In this document: positions 38,688 through 50,152 of the stretch, one piece after another
Layout of the letters: the number at the start of each line of letters is the position of its first letter
Numbering within the stretch: position 1 is the stretch's first letter
The notes under the pieces: generated by a model
What the model was told of the DNA's origin: nothing
Database searches by the model: none
Seen by the model: the letters and a program-made list of their open reading frames with translations, nothing else
Made by a program: the position numbers and the translations under genes
Source of the DNA: Hermatobates lingyangjiaoensis
Taxonomy: Eukaryota; Arthropoda; Insecta; Hemiptera; Hermatobatidae
Length of the DNA: 64,000 bases
Direction: 5' to 3'
Assembly: GCA_026182355.1 (NCBI GenBank)
Contig: JAPFBL010000068.1
Location: 2,621,001-2,685,000 of the forward strand

Positions 38688-39090
38688 TAGGTGTGTTCTC
38701 TAATCGGGGTTCGGTCAATTTTCCAGGATAAAAAATTAAACTCTCGTTGCCAACGTTTCGGTTTTATTTAAAACCTTTTTCATAGGCAGAAGTAAGAATT
38801 TTTTAACTAAGAAAATGAAATTTACATTATTTAAAGGAACAACAATGTTAACCGGACAAAACCTTCGACTAGACTAATGTCGAGTCGACTGGACTTTTAA
38901 TTAGTCTAGTCGAAGGTTTTGTCCGGTTAACATTGTTGTTCCTTTAAATAATGTAAATTTCATTTTCTTAGTTAAAAAATTCTTACTTCTGCCTATGAAA
39001 AAGGTTTCAAATAAAACCGAAACGTTGGCAACGAGAGTTTAATTTTTTATCCTGGAAAATTGACCGAACCCCGATTAGAGAACACACCTA
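38688..39090. mobile_element. Near-perfect foldback element (about 190-bp arms)
   Basis: The arms 38688-38878 and 38900-39090 are reverse complements with very few mismatches (one is ATTTAAAACC against ATTTGAAACC) around a centre of about 20 bp that itself contains GAGTCGACT. Each arm carries GGTTTT-loop-AAAACC-type pairing followed by GAAACGTTGGCAACGAGAG, the 3' half of a hammerhead-like module, and CTGCCTATGAAAAAGG at the decayed first core box. The sharp symmetry suggests recent formation. The two ends share AGGTGTGTTCTCTAATCGGG. Confidence 0.85.
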
Positions 39091-39112
39091 TATATATATA
39101 TACATATATTTT

Positions 39113-39117
<5 letters not shown>

Positions 39118-39157
<40 letters not shown>
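39118..39157. repeat. (TG)n microsatellite
   Basis: About 20 TG units follow a TA-rich stretch. Short frames through it on the minus strand encode only His-Thr repeats and are not genes. Confidence 0.95.
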
Positions 39158-39164
<7 letters not shown>

Positions 39165-40664
39165 CGTTTGTGCGTATGTGTGTTTGTGTATGTGTATAGA
39201 CCAGCACACGTAGAATAGAAACACAGAGCAACACACGTAAATAGAAACACATAAAGAAAGAACTGACTGATTCACTTAAATGTTTGGACGTCCGTGGTTG
39301 TCAGGAGAAGTTTTTAATTAAAACTCCTCCTATGTATGCCGGAATATTTAATGCTTTAAGTGATGAAATGGATAATCCTCATATAACCCCTTTTGCATGC
39401 AAAAGTAAAGTAACTTTCAATAGAAAATGTTTTTGTCACGAGAAAAGAATTGTGTTATTTAGTTGTTCGATCATAAATTTTATGATTATATGATAGATTA
39501 AGAAATGATGTCTCATCTACCAAAGAAGAAAGCAAACATTTTCGAACTGAAGATAACATGGTATCTCTATCATGTAAACTATATTACTGGTTCTAAGAAG
39601 GAGAATATGTTGATTTTGACAGCTCTTTGTTTCTTACTGAGAAGATACTGAGTTACTTGCCTAAACTCTCAATGATTTTTAAAATTATTTCGACTACTTA
39701 TCAGAATCTATTATTGCATATTGTCCTAACTTAAAGACGAAGGCTTAGTATTGGTAGAAAACCATTCAAAGTCATAGAAAAACGAACAGGAATTCTATCA
39801 AACGATTATGAAACTTAGTTGAAATTACTTTATTTATACAGTAAAATGTCATGTTCTAGAAAATGTAATATTATATGATATTAATATTATTTAATATCAC
39901 ATATCGAATAAGTGTAATATTAGATGCGCATATTGGACCCAGCGCTAATATTGAATGCAGTATTAATTACTTCACTAGTGTGGTCAGTTACATGTGATAT
40001 TTACTCATTCTTCCATGTATTGAAGAAATCTCCATATAAACGGTGTATTATTATAAAACAGAGAGTTTCAAAGATACAGTCTTCTTCTTTACTACTATTT
40101 TTTAAGTGGTTCAACAGCTTAAAAAATTAGTAAGTAAATAATAGCTGACAACATAACAGTTTTTTTGAAAAAATTCTTTCATTGATTGAATTATGTGGGT
40201 TCCTAATTAAGCAGTTTTTTTGCTTTTGGCTGAAAATAGCGTTACTTTGAGAAGGTAATAATTTCTTTTTGTCAAACTTTTATCTTTACTCCTTTCTTTA
40301 GATTTTTATTAAGCATCAAAGTTTCACTATTGCTATGAATAAGGAATACTGCTAGCAATGAGTATAAATCGCTAAATATTGATTATTCTATTGGACGCTG
40401 TCATTTTTTAACAAATTGCTGCTACTGTTTACTCTTATTATGAAAGTGCGTATTCTCAACTTGTTTTTTACTCTTACAAAAGAAAAGTTAGTTTCCAGTA
40501 TTGAATAGGGACTAAATCAACAAGGGATGTTTTATTAATTTTCACACAATAACTTATTTAAGTTTTCAGTTGGATAAAATATGGCTTCAACTTTCATTAA
40601 TTTAGCTTTTTCGTGAAAAATATATTATTAACTTCGAGCGGAGTTGTTTTTTCCATCACCCACA

Positions 40665-40900
40665 CTTATCGGCTTTCACATTTTGTGCTGGTCTACAGGT
40701 GGAAAGTGTGGTTTTTTTATTGTTTGACACTCATTTCAGTAATGGCTGAGCCTCATTATCGGGTTGATTCTACATAGGGAGATATACATTTTACCTTTTT
40801 CAAGTTTATTAGAGTAGGGATTTTCACGATTAAGTATCACCTAACATTCTCGGGGCCTACATACACCTTTTCTCTGAGGAATGGTGTGTATCTCCCATAG
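40665..40900 (-). mobile_element. Diverged SINE-like body
   Basis: On the plus strand the words GGTTGATTCTACATAGGGAG, then AGTAGGGATTTTCACGA, parallel the bodies of the SINEs at 21048 and 25930 in the same order. The tRNA-like head is not recognisable. A CACACTTATCGGCTTTCACA segment just before it resembles 22720-22760. Confidence 0.4.
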
Positions 40901-43900
40901 TGAAAATCTGGCATATTTGTTAATATTCCAACCTGCAAAGCAGGCGTGCTACTACAAAGCAGAAATTAGCCTATACCCACAGCTGAGATATATTCCTGAA
41001 TGAACCATTTAATTACGTTTGTTACTTTTTCTATTAAACACATCTATTGTACTAACCATTCATTTCTTTAGCCAAAGCAAGGTCATCGAATTGAGTTTAC
41101 AGTTTTACAGACTCACTTTTAGGCTAACGTCGGCTTCCGACATTTCCCACATCTAGTTGCAGATGGAAGAAAATCTAAGTCACAAAGTTTTAAGTTATCC
41201 ACTAATCTTATCTACTTTCAATTGAGGTGGCTTCCTTAACATTTTTGTATTAGATTACATGAAAACTCTTGAAATGTCCGCGTGACGAAGTTTGAATGTA
41301 CAAAGGTTGTTTCTTATATTTTATACTATTATACGGAAAGTAACGCGAACTTAAACGTTTTTTGATTCCAACCATCTGCCATTGCTATTAGGCGATGGTC
41401 TATAATAATATTTCTAGAATTATTAATCTTAAAACATAAGTCATAATGTCAGTGAAGTTTGAAGTTGATATGTTATCCTCTCTACCTCCTTACATGGTTT
41501 TACGTCTTCAAAGCTATCCTTTTGCCGAAATGTGTACCTTATTTTGTATAGGGGATCTGAAATGCCGTTAAAAACCCTGATATGTGTATAAATATGAATA
41601 GAAAAACGTATGTGTGATTTAAAAAAACTGGAGTACTCATATTAACAGATTGATAAACTAACGTACAACGGTTTGTAGTTATATAACTACCGTTGATCAG
41701 TGTTTATACCTAAAGTTCAGACTTCATCGCCTACTGGTACAAACATGATGATCTTACTTGACAGGACCTTTAATTTGAGTCTGGTACTAGGGCAACACTG
41801 TATGACGGACACGCAAGAATGCATGTCACCAAACATCCCCAGCACCTGGTAACTACAGTAAATTCAGTAAGTGTGTACGAAATATCTAATGGGTTGCAGC
41901 TTCAGCCTCTAGAATTAAATTAAAGGTGGAAAAGAAAAAAACAAACTATTCCTCTATACGACAGAACTGGGTGGCAGTCTGTCATCACCTGCGGTCGAGA
42001 ACAGAGCTTGGAATCTTAATACAGTCCACGTTTACTTCTCAGGCTCTCAATATTAGACTAAATACGATGAGGTATCTCTGTCGATAATGTCATAGAGGCT
42101 TAATAAATTAAATTTAATATTTGTCTGTTACTCAGTTATTTGATAGAGATTATAATTCAACTGGAGTACTAATTTAAGTTTTAAACCCAATAAATCCCTA
42201 ATTCGAAATCCATCCATCCAATGAAACTCATCTACACGAGTTATATCATGTGTTTTGTTATGACGTCAATCAATTTATTAACTGTAAACATGATTCAGTC
42301 CCACGTGCCTCATTTGATGAGTCGTTCAGATTTCCAATACATCGTGCTAAGGCAGTTTTCCATTTCCCTTAGCCATTACGTAATTAATTAAAAAACAATT
42401 ATTACACTTTCCATTATATTAAGCTTTAAAAAGAGAGGCAAACTTTTAAGGCAATAACCGCCTAAAGGCATTCATTTCTTTAAAAGGTTGTATAATGAAA
42501 AAGTATAACAATCAAAAACTGTCTGACTGCAATTACAATTATGAAAGTAGAGCTTCACATGAACCACAAAGTAGCTCACAATAACAGAAGAGTCATGATA
42601 GGTTATAATGTCGTTTTCAATAGTTTTAAAGGGATAAGTCAAATTACCCTGTTTGTCCTTAACATTCGGAAGAGTTGAGGTTGTGAGAAATTGCCTTATT
42701 TTTACCTCTTTAGTTTTATTATAGAAAGTTTATATTAATACATACCATCTTTATTCCCATTGATTTTAAATTTTCTAAATCCATATGAACTATCGTCTTA
42801 AATATGATTCAAAATGAAAAGTCTCCCCATTTTTTTTTGCTGTGTGGATGTGAAGAGCTTATAACAAGGACGCCTAAAGTTTTTATCATGTGACAGCAGA
42901 CTATTATTTATTTTGTTATTCTTTTAAATTACTTTAGAAACTTTCAGCCTTAACAAATTAGTTTTGACACATATCAGTACAATTCATAATCAGGGGAACT
43001 CTGAATCATTTAATAGCATCGAACATGTTTTATTGGTTCACCGTTTATCTTGTGCTCACTGTGATGTGACAAACATCACTAAGGGTCACTCGCGATTATT
43101 AAGTGGTGCTGGTGTATGCGCAAATAATTATGGTCTGTTGTAAGGGAGAAGCTAAGTAGACACATGGTCCGTTATCTGAGAGAACCATGTTGGTTCCTAC
43201 ATTGGTTGGTTGAACAGGTTTGCATTTCTTGTTGAGTTTGTCGTAGCTTTTCCCGTTACCATAATTGCAGAGATGGTGGGATCCCTCAACAGCAGTACAA
43301 ATCTCGTGGAACGTGATCTAATTAACTTGCATTTTAAATTAAGCAAACTTTCAATTGTTTCGATTACTCTGTTTATGCGTATTCCTCTGTAATATAAATC
43401 ATTGTCATCTGAAAGTTCAGCTTTTCAATTCATGTTAAATGAATTACATTTAGGGAGGCAGCATTACCTCCCTGTAAATGCTTATAGCTAATTTAAAAAA
43501 ACTAAGTCGCAAAGTGTAACTTTCATTATTCCTCCTGCATTTGGAATTTAAAAAAATTAGTATATTTGCCAATATTATTTTGAAAATCAAATATGTTGAA
43601 TTAGTTTTTATTAAATTTGGTTAGCAAGTTTTTGGAGTGGGCATTTATAAATAATATATGGATATTTCAGGATATTAATTGACAAAGCTGGGTTTTTAAA
43701 GTTTACTAATATTTAGTCTGATAATAAGGTGAATAAGTAATTCGATTTGTCTGGGCGAGCGCTATCAAATCTTGAGAGGCTGCTTGTAGCCACCGTTCTC
43801 TACAGGTCACTCTGCTTCAGTCAGGGGCAACCTTCCACCTTACCACTGACATACTTTGCACGTAAAATCTCCACCACTTAATTATCTCATGTGTGAAAGC

Positions 43901-43982
43901 TAATAGTTGAGGCTGATAAGCGCCACTTTTCTCATACAATAAATGGTATCAAAGGAGTGACCTTGCGTGATACATTATTTTT

Positions 43983-43984
<2 letters not shown>

Positions 43985-44040
<56 letters not shown>

Positions 44041-44041
44041 C
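43985..44041. repeat. (AC)n microsatellite
   Basis: About 28 AC units with one interruption (ACAAAC), located about 500 bp before fry exon 8. Confidence 0.95.
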
Positions 44042-44545
44042 GAAGCATGGAAAACAATACAGAACAGGGCTCTCGAAACGTATAGATTCGACCAAATCTC
44101 AAAATGATTTTCCCATGATCATATTCTACTTAAAGTAAAGTAAAAACAGAAATATCTTTATATATTTCGTTTTCGTTCAAAGTAATTAATAAATTACTAA
44201 ACTTGATTCGTAAATTAATGATGAGGTTTTAACTTGCTTTAGAATTTCTAGTCTTTAAATTAAACCTGAAGTGTTCATTCATTTAGCAGCTTCTATTTTA
44301 TACACGTGATAGCTGGTTTACTGGTGCCATGTAGCGTTGTGTTTCAGTTGAAATAATTTTTTATTTTTTTGTTTCATTATTACATTTTCTAGCATTAAGT
44401 CATGAAACAAGAGTGAAATAAATTCCACCGTCTTAGTTGGTTTTGTTGTCTTTGTCTGACCTTACGTGTAGACCTAGCACAATGAATACATTTGTTTTTA
44501 ATATATTCTTTAGTGTTGTTAATTGGAGTGGTTGTTTGGTTCTAG

Positions 44546-44695
44546 GGACCTTATGGAGGAGCTGGTGGTGTTCATAAGAGAGGCAGTGGACCGGAAGCAG
44601 GAGAACATGCGGCGAAGACGTCGTCGGGACGCCTTGCGACTCCAGCTGGTCAAGCTGTTCGAACTGGTCGCTCAGCACGGTACCTTCGGCTCCAG
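44546..44695 (+). CDS. fry: Furry (fry), exon 8 of the window
   Basis: After completing a Lys codon the exon reads [20 protein letters not shown], then [20 protein letters not shown] and VAQHGTFGS. The ELxxxIREAxxRxxEN-RRRxRRDxLRLQLxxxFEL core is among the best-conserved parts of Furry (human recalled as [20 protein letters not shown]). The acceptor is TTCTAG and the donor is CCAG|GTGCTT with phase 2. The run of six arginines is distinctive and may form a basic surface patch. Confidence 0.94.
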
Positions 44696-45572
44696 GTGCT
44701 TGCCTTTCACTAACATTTCAATTTCAAATTTAATCATCCGTTTGCTGTTATCTATGATTATACATGTCAGATGTCAGGTGTCCGTTCGCACTGTTCAAGA
44801 TCTCGCGTGCCATTCCATCTGAAAGGTATCATTTCCTTGAAACATTTCTAGGTCAACGTATGAATCTTGGAAAAGTAATTAATATATAATTTAAAAAAAA
44901 ACTATTTATAAGAATTGGTATTTTGACAACTTCTCTCGATTACTTCAAGAGTGACGTAGTTCTTTGTGAAGGCTACTACTAAAACAAAATTATAATTGTG
45001 TATTTTTCGATCGTTTATACGCCTAATTCTGTAGATTTTATTATATATACAATATACATACAAGATATATATATACAGATTGATAAAATGATACGTTAAT
45101 GAATATAATTTTAAATATAAATGACATTTAAGAAAATTTCAAACATATAGAAGATTATAAATTTTATTCTCTACAACTTACGTTCAAAACATTTTTTTTA
45201 AAAAATGTAAGTCTGTGAAATTGGCAAAGACGATATCTTGAAATTTAAATATTTTTCACCTAATTTATAAGTAGAATGACTACATTGAACATGTGAAACC
45301 TAAATGCCATCTTCCAATTTATGTTTAATGAATAGTTTTATCATGTTTCTTGTTTATTTTTAACTTTTTTATAGTATTTAGTATATAATTTGATATTTTT
45401 GTGAAGTAGGTAGGTTTATATTTAATAATGTTGTATCTGTTTACGCCTGAGGATGGTCAAAGAAGACCGAAACGTTGGTTTTATTTTTATTGTCTATTGC
45501 CTCAATTGAAGAATAAATGGATTTAACAAGGACATGTTTAGGAGAGTTGATTGCAAGTTAGTCTTGTTGCAG
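44696..45572 (+). other. fry: fry intron (0.9 kb) with a hammerhead-like motif
   Basis: The intron is AT-rich, with TA-rich sequence near 45050 and the hammerhead-like motif at 45440-45485 only about 90 bp before the acceptor TTGCAG (45567-45572). Nothing else is recognised. Confidence 0.75.
45440..45485 (+). ncRNA. Hammerhead-ribozyme-like motif, intact cores
   Basis: CTGAGGA at 45447, then TGGTC, loop AAAGAA, GACC, then GAAAC and GTTGGTTTT. Both core boxes and a four-pair stem II are intact and ACGT supplies a minimal helix III. Helix I pairing is poor (ACGC against GGTT). It is a sister of the minus-strand copy at 3376-3418. If it were active it would cut fry pre-mRNA within the intron before exon 9. 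Confidence 0.6.
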
Positions 45573-45745
45573 TGCCTGCGTGCTGGACAGAGACTCGCAG
45601 GCCCTTCACCCTGCCATTGTCGACTACATTGACGGCGCCAGGCTCTGCCTCGAACTCGACCCCGACAAAGACTCCCTTTCAGCCTTCCCAGAAATCAAAC
45701 TTCACTTCTGCAACTTCATCAAGCTCATGATTAAGAGCTTTTCCT
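45573..45745 (+). CDS. fry: Furry (fry), exon 9 of the window
   Basis: Completing a Ser codon, the exon reads ACVLDRDSQALHPAIVDYID, then GARLCLELDPDKDSLSAFPE, then IKLHFCNFIKLMIKSFS. The LxRDxxxLxxxxxxYIDGAR segment, the acidic stretch, and IKxHFCNFI are typical of arthropod Furry as I recall. The acceptor is GTTGCAG and the donor is TCCT|GTATGT after 45745 with phase 1. An intron read-through frame continues for about 25 codons past the donor and is not coding. Confidence 0.93.
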
Positions 45746-45927
45746 GTATGTATGCCCACTTCTTTATTTATTTTATCTATAAGTATATCAGGATAAAAGG
45801 TAAGCTTGAGGTGCTGTAAGGATCAGTAAGGGGATTTAAATAGTGAAAAGAGTTGCTTGAGTTTTCTGCTCCACACCATAATTATAATGATATATAGTTA
45901 CACTATCTCCACAAGTATCTCCCTGTG

Positions 45928-46277
45928 TAGAGGTGAGATCAGGTCTGACAAATCCAGCCCGACCCGACCCCGGTGATGAAGCTCTGCCGACTCATGCCCG
46001 ACCGACCTGGCCCGAGTCCCATATATCGGATTTGTACTGAGAATATATCGGATATTCTCCCCAAGCCATGCAAATTGCGGTCATCTGTTTTATCTAAATT
46101 GTTTATTTTTTAACAAATATTTGTTATTTTAATATTCATACATCGTTTTAGTGTACATAATGTATAAATGCATATTTATTAAAAAGAGGTAGCGAGAGAG
46201 AAGCCGCGTCCGACCAGGCCCGAGTTTCGGGTTGGTTGAGGATTGGACTCGGGCTTAGGATCTATCTCTGCCCTCTA
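45928..46277. mobile_element. Non-autonomous hAT element (MITE) with 8-bp target duplication
   Basis: The ends TAGAGGTGAGATCAGG (left) and, on the other strand, TAGAGGGCAGAGATAGATCC (right) are imperfect inverted repeats. The 8 bases outside are TCCCTGTG on the left and TCCCTGCG on the right, a 7/8 match expected of the 8-bp duplication made by hAT transposases. The interior has GCCCGACCCGACCCC-type and CGGGCTTAGG words and no ORF. The size of 350 bp fits a MITE. Confidence 0.72.
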
Positions 46278-47412
46278 TCCCTGCGTTCACTGTCTTTTAA
46301 GAAAACACTGAGTGGGAATACATGAAATATAACTGCGGTAAGTTACACGATAACTGGATATTCTTGTTACCTCATACAGGTTCCACCGGTTTTTGACGAC
46401 TCCAGCACCACCATACAAGCATAAAGGTTAATCCATTCCTTTAACTGTCCATTCCACTAACCTCTGTGGTTACTAACAATATGAATGCATATAGCTATAG
46501 CAGTCATATGCTAACGTATACAATTTATCAATTTTCTGCCATTCAAAATTCTACTGTCTATTTAAATTTATTTTCTTGCACTTTTCAGTAACTTGCTTTC
46601 AGCAATTGTGTTTATATGTGTTCAAATGTGTTTAATTAAATTTTACTTATAATATTTCGTAAGATAAAACAATTTATTTTTTAAATTCCCTAATAAAATA
46701 GAGTTCAAATTTTACCGACTCTTAAGAGAATTTTCTAACGTTAGTATAAATATGTTACAATAAAACGTCTCATTTCATTATTAAAAGAAAGCATTTTGGT
46801 GCTATTGCTTTATATTTCTCAGAATATCTGAACTGCAGTCTAAGCACAACATTGCAGTCACTATCGGATGAAAATCAATATGTATGTCGCAAATATAAGT
46901 ATTATATTTATCCATGTAAATATATGTCGAATTGTCTGTACATATATATTAGTGAATTTATATTAGAAATACATAGATATTACAAGCTTTCACAGACACA
47001 CCTGAATAAAAATCAATGTCTAACGTCAAACCGAGTCAGAGTCAGTTGTTTTGATTCCAATTTCTCATTAATTTTGATTTCGTTTAAACTTTGAAACATA
47101 TATATATGATTAATGATTAACAAAATTTACAGGTCCGTAAGAACAATGAACTTAAAGACTCATAATATTATAAATGATAATATTTTTTGTAATTCATTTT
47201 GCAATTTCATTATTCGTGCTACTTGCTTTACTATATTCACTTCATTAATTTTCACTTCTGTTCCCCGATATTTCCTTGTTACCTCCTCTCTTAGTAGCAG
47301 AACTTTCAAAAGAAGTCCAGCTACTTTAAGATGTTAAAGACATTAAGATTAGGTGATGAGGTGCTACACTAAATTGAACTACTCCTCTATTTAGAACGCT
47401 TTAATGTTATCA

Positions 47413-47895
47413 AATTAGTAAATTATGTTTTGTATGTGTAGCCCGACAGTGAATGAGTTGCAGATTTTTTGAACAGCTTTAACAATTGCGCTCCGTCCAT
47501 TAAGTTCACTGTAGAAGTTGAAAGTAATAATAAGCTGCCTTTTCTAGATTTGTATTTACATCGTTATGGAAACAATTTTAAATTCAGTATCTTTATAAAA
47601 CCTACTCATGTTCCTTATTATGTTCATTTTTTCTCCTCTCATACTTCTAATGTTAAAAAAGCGGTGTTCAGAAAGAAACATGTTCTTAAGAGCATTCAAA
47701 TGGTGTAATTAAGAATTCCTCTATAAAGAAATTGAACATATATATGAAATAGCTTCATCATTAAAGTATTGTAGAACACTAATTGTTAATGTCTTGAGGA
47801 AAACCAAAGAATCCTTGAGAACTGGAATTGAGAAGGAAGCCTTCACGAATAGAAATCTATTAGTTGTCCCCTTTAGTATTTTTGGACATGAACTC
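47413..47895 (+). pseudogene. Penelope-like reverse transcriptase, C-terminal remnant
   Basis: From about 47446 the reading is DFLNSFNNCAPSIKFTVEVE, then NNKLPFLDLYLHRYGNNFKF, then IKPTHVPYYVHFFSSHTSN. The order FL-N, IKFTxExE, LPFLD, KPTH, Y-HF-S-H is the signature of the PLE RT thumb region. After a frameshift near 47700 it continues EFLYKEIEHIYEIASSLKY and a late LLVVPFSIFG. Upstream, where YVDD is expected, the frame reads LVNYVLYV and a stop, so the catalytic motif is broken. There is no GIY-YIG domain downstream before the 3' end, so this copy either lost it or belongs to an endonuclease-less branch. Confidence 0.75.
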
Positions 47896-48189
47896 TAACC
47901 GGATTGTTCATTCTAATCATATAGCTGAATGTTTTGTTTAATTTAACATATTTTCTTTCTTCTTGTATTCTTTTTTTGTTTATTTGATTGTTTAATGTAC
48001 TTTATGTTATGCATTAATTAGTGCTATTATTATTATTATTTAGAAATTTTTTTATATATTATTTTTTATATATTTATTTCTTTTCTTACTATTTTTTGTT
48101 CTTTATTTTCAATGAGTATTTTTTATTATTAAGCTATATTGAATTTTCTTTATAATTATATTGTATGTTACCATCTTTGTTTTTGCTTA

Positions 48190-48250
48190 GTTTGCTCTCT
48201 GATGACATAAAATGAAAGGTCCCAGAGCATTTATTTCTGTCGTTTTCCTT
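48190..48250 (+). ncRNA. Hammerhead-like motif downstream of the RT remnant
   Basis: GCTCT, CTGATGA, CATAAAAT, GAAAGGTCCC, AGAGC. The flanking GCTCT and AGAGC form a perfect five-pair helix I, and CTGATGA, GAAA and a GTC before the expected cut are present. Stem II is weak. The same module is found as an inverted pair at 12703-12893. It sits about 300 bp after the end of the RT reading on the same strand, where a PLE 3' terminal repeat is expected, and a TA tract follows at 48266. Confidence 0.5.
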
Positions 48251-48619
48251 TTTCCTTGTGGTTTATATATATATATGTATAATATATATATTATATGTAT
48301 TTATATATCAATATATATATTATTATTATATATATAAATATATACAATTGAAGGAACGAAATAACGAAAGAACTAGGACAGATAAATCACTTATGATTTA
48401 TATTTAGAACAGCGCGTTTTTTACGAGGAAAGGATGAGAAGAGATGACAGGTTGAAAGTGTTTCTTAGGTTCAGTTCCCACCTTAAAGAAGCTGTTGTAA
48501 ATTGATGGTTGGTTGCAGCCATGAGTACATAACGTAAATTAATTTGTTTATTCGTCTAGCAGGAGAGGGCAAGAACGGTAACAAAAGTCGCTTGATGTGT
48601 TTTTTATAATTTGGACGGC

Positions 48620-49034
48620 AGACTATAATAATTTTTTTTTAAATATTGTGGTGCATCACTCTTTATAGTACATAATAGAGTTTTATCGGTCGTAGATAAT
48701 TTCTTATTAATAATTATTCTTGTTTGTCAGGATTAAATATAACATCAACTTGTTTGTTCTATAAATGAGTTCCATGCAGAACTCAAATAAAGACACGGTA
48801 TTTCGTACAGCGAAAGAATATTGTGTGAGGTGAACTGCTACAAAGTCGGGTTAGTAAACCTAATCTCTTTGTTATTAGTTTCACCAATGTAATATTTAAC
48901 TCACTGTGTTTGTTTCTCAGCTCTTTGCCGAATTTTAATAAAACTAGAGAATTAATTTCATTGTTACTGAGAATGAAGCAGATTTTAATGTTGGCACAGC
49001 CTGTTGTATTTGACTGTCTGAAAAGTTCTTGCAA
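48620..49034 (-). pseudogene. Decayed Penelope-like GIY-YIG remnant
   Basis: On the minus strand an 83-codon frame reads TGCANIKICFILSNNEINSL, then VLLKFGKELRNKHS, resembling the linker before the endonuclease. In a second frame VKYYIGETNNKEI gives a YIGET motif. Further down, DVIFNPDKQE then LLIRNYLRP resembles the domain's C-terminal part. The pieces are in order but in different frames with stops, so it is an old pseudogene. The assignment rests on short motifs. Confidence 0.45.
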
Positions 49035-50013
49035 TGAAAGTTGAATGAGTCAAACAAAATTATACTCCTTATTGAACTAAATGGTGCTTAGCCATGTCAA
49101 TCAACTCAATTTAAGTTCAGGTTATCTGTGTTTTAAAGTCAAAGAGAATGCATTAGTTCGTCAGATTGACATGTATTTCAACCATTCAGGAATCTTTCAT
49201 TGTGAAAGTTTACGGTCTGGTGATGACAACTTGCTCAGTGAAATACATTCGCACCTAAATTTGGTTTTTCACAAACATTTATTTTACTTAGTAATTTTAC
49301 AAAATGTACTAGTTTGTTAAATAGAGATAAATACATTTCTCTATCCTTTGAAAATTTCCTGTTTCCAGTATTCCTGTGATAGATTGTTAATGAAGTTGTC
49401 AAAGTGATTATTCTTGTTTTTCAAAGGGTAAACAAGATTTTCGTTTATTCAGAGAATAGCTAACTGTAACATATAGATTGATACATTCTCTTCTCTCAGA
49501 GCATGTGCTACTAATATCTCCATGAGCGACGAAGTTGTGGGAAGCCCTCGGTGATAGTGATTTAAATACTGCTTTGTGTGTAGTTACCCTTATAATATAT
49601 GTGAAAACATATTCAGGATTCTAATCAAGGGAGGAAGAGAGCGTTGGTAGGGTAGAAGAGGGACAAAGGGGATAGAGGGTTATAGGGTTGGGATAGGGAG
49701 AAAATGAGGGATACTTCTAAACAACCCTAACAAAGCAGCCAGAGAGAAATAGGGGCGGGTGGATGGAGATGTATGAGACTTCATCAGCCTCAACAAAAAG
49801 TTAGATTTATTAGTGCTTATATATCGCATGGGCTTAGTATGAATCAGTACATACTAAGGGACAGGAGTAATGAGTTAGTGTAATAAACTAATGCTGTGAC
49901 GTGTCACTTAGTTTAATGATGAAGTTTACTCTAAATAAACTTTAAGTATTATTTAGAGGTTATATGTCAACGTAGGTGTTTTCTCATCTGATCTTGTATA
50001 TTTCGAATATATG

Positions 50014-50052
50014 ATCTCTCTCTCTCTCTCTCTCTCTCCCTCTCTCTCTCTT
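50014..50052. repeat. (CT)n microsatellite
   Basis: About 19 CT units with one CCCT interruption, within an intron. Confidence 0.93.
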
Positions 50053-50152
50053 TGCTGTTTTGCACTGTGAATGTACTTGTAGTATCCATGTTACCACACT
50101 CGATCGCTGTAGTTGTTACTTAGATAATAGTGGCTGTAGAAAGGTCTACAGC

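Larger units (their letters stand above)
29017..44545 (+). other. fry: fry intron (15.5 kb), rich in foldback repeats
   Basis: The intron contains the hammerhead pair at 32861-33200, the long palindromes 33790-34298 and 38688-39090, the inverted arms 35790-36119 with 38179-38547, SINE-like bodies near 29240 and 40740, and (TA), (TG) and (AC) microsatellites. Stretches 29420-32850, 34300-35780, 36120-38170, 39260-40640 and 40900-43980 show only AT-rich sequence with short chance ORFs; I see no gene there. A 69-codon reading at 39284-39493 was looked at and left uncalled. The acceptor is TTCTAG at 44540-44545. Confidence 0.75.

Noticed and set aside
39047..39275. Minus-strand ORFs with His-Thr repeats
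   Set aside because: They translate the (TG)n microsatellite at 39118-39157.
39284..39493. 69-codon ORF beginning MDVRGCQEKF, considered as a transposon fragment
   Set aside because: No domain can be named, and it stops without splice signals.
49081..49320. 79-codon + strand ORF with HVNQLNLSSGYL, resembling a hAT transposase motif
   Set aside because: The resemblance is limited to a few residues and the surrounding sequence gives no further support.
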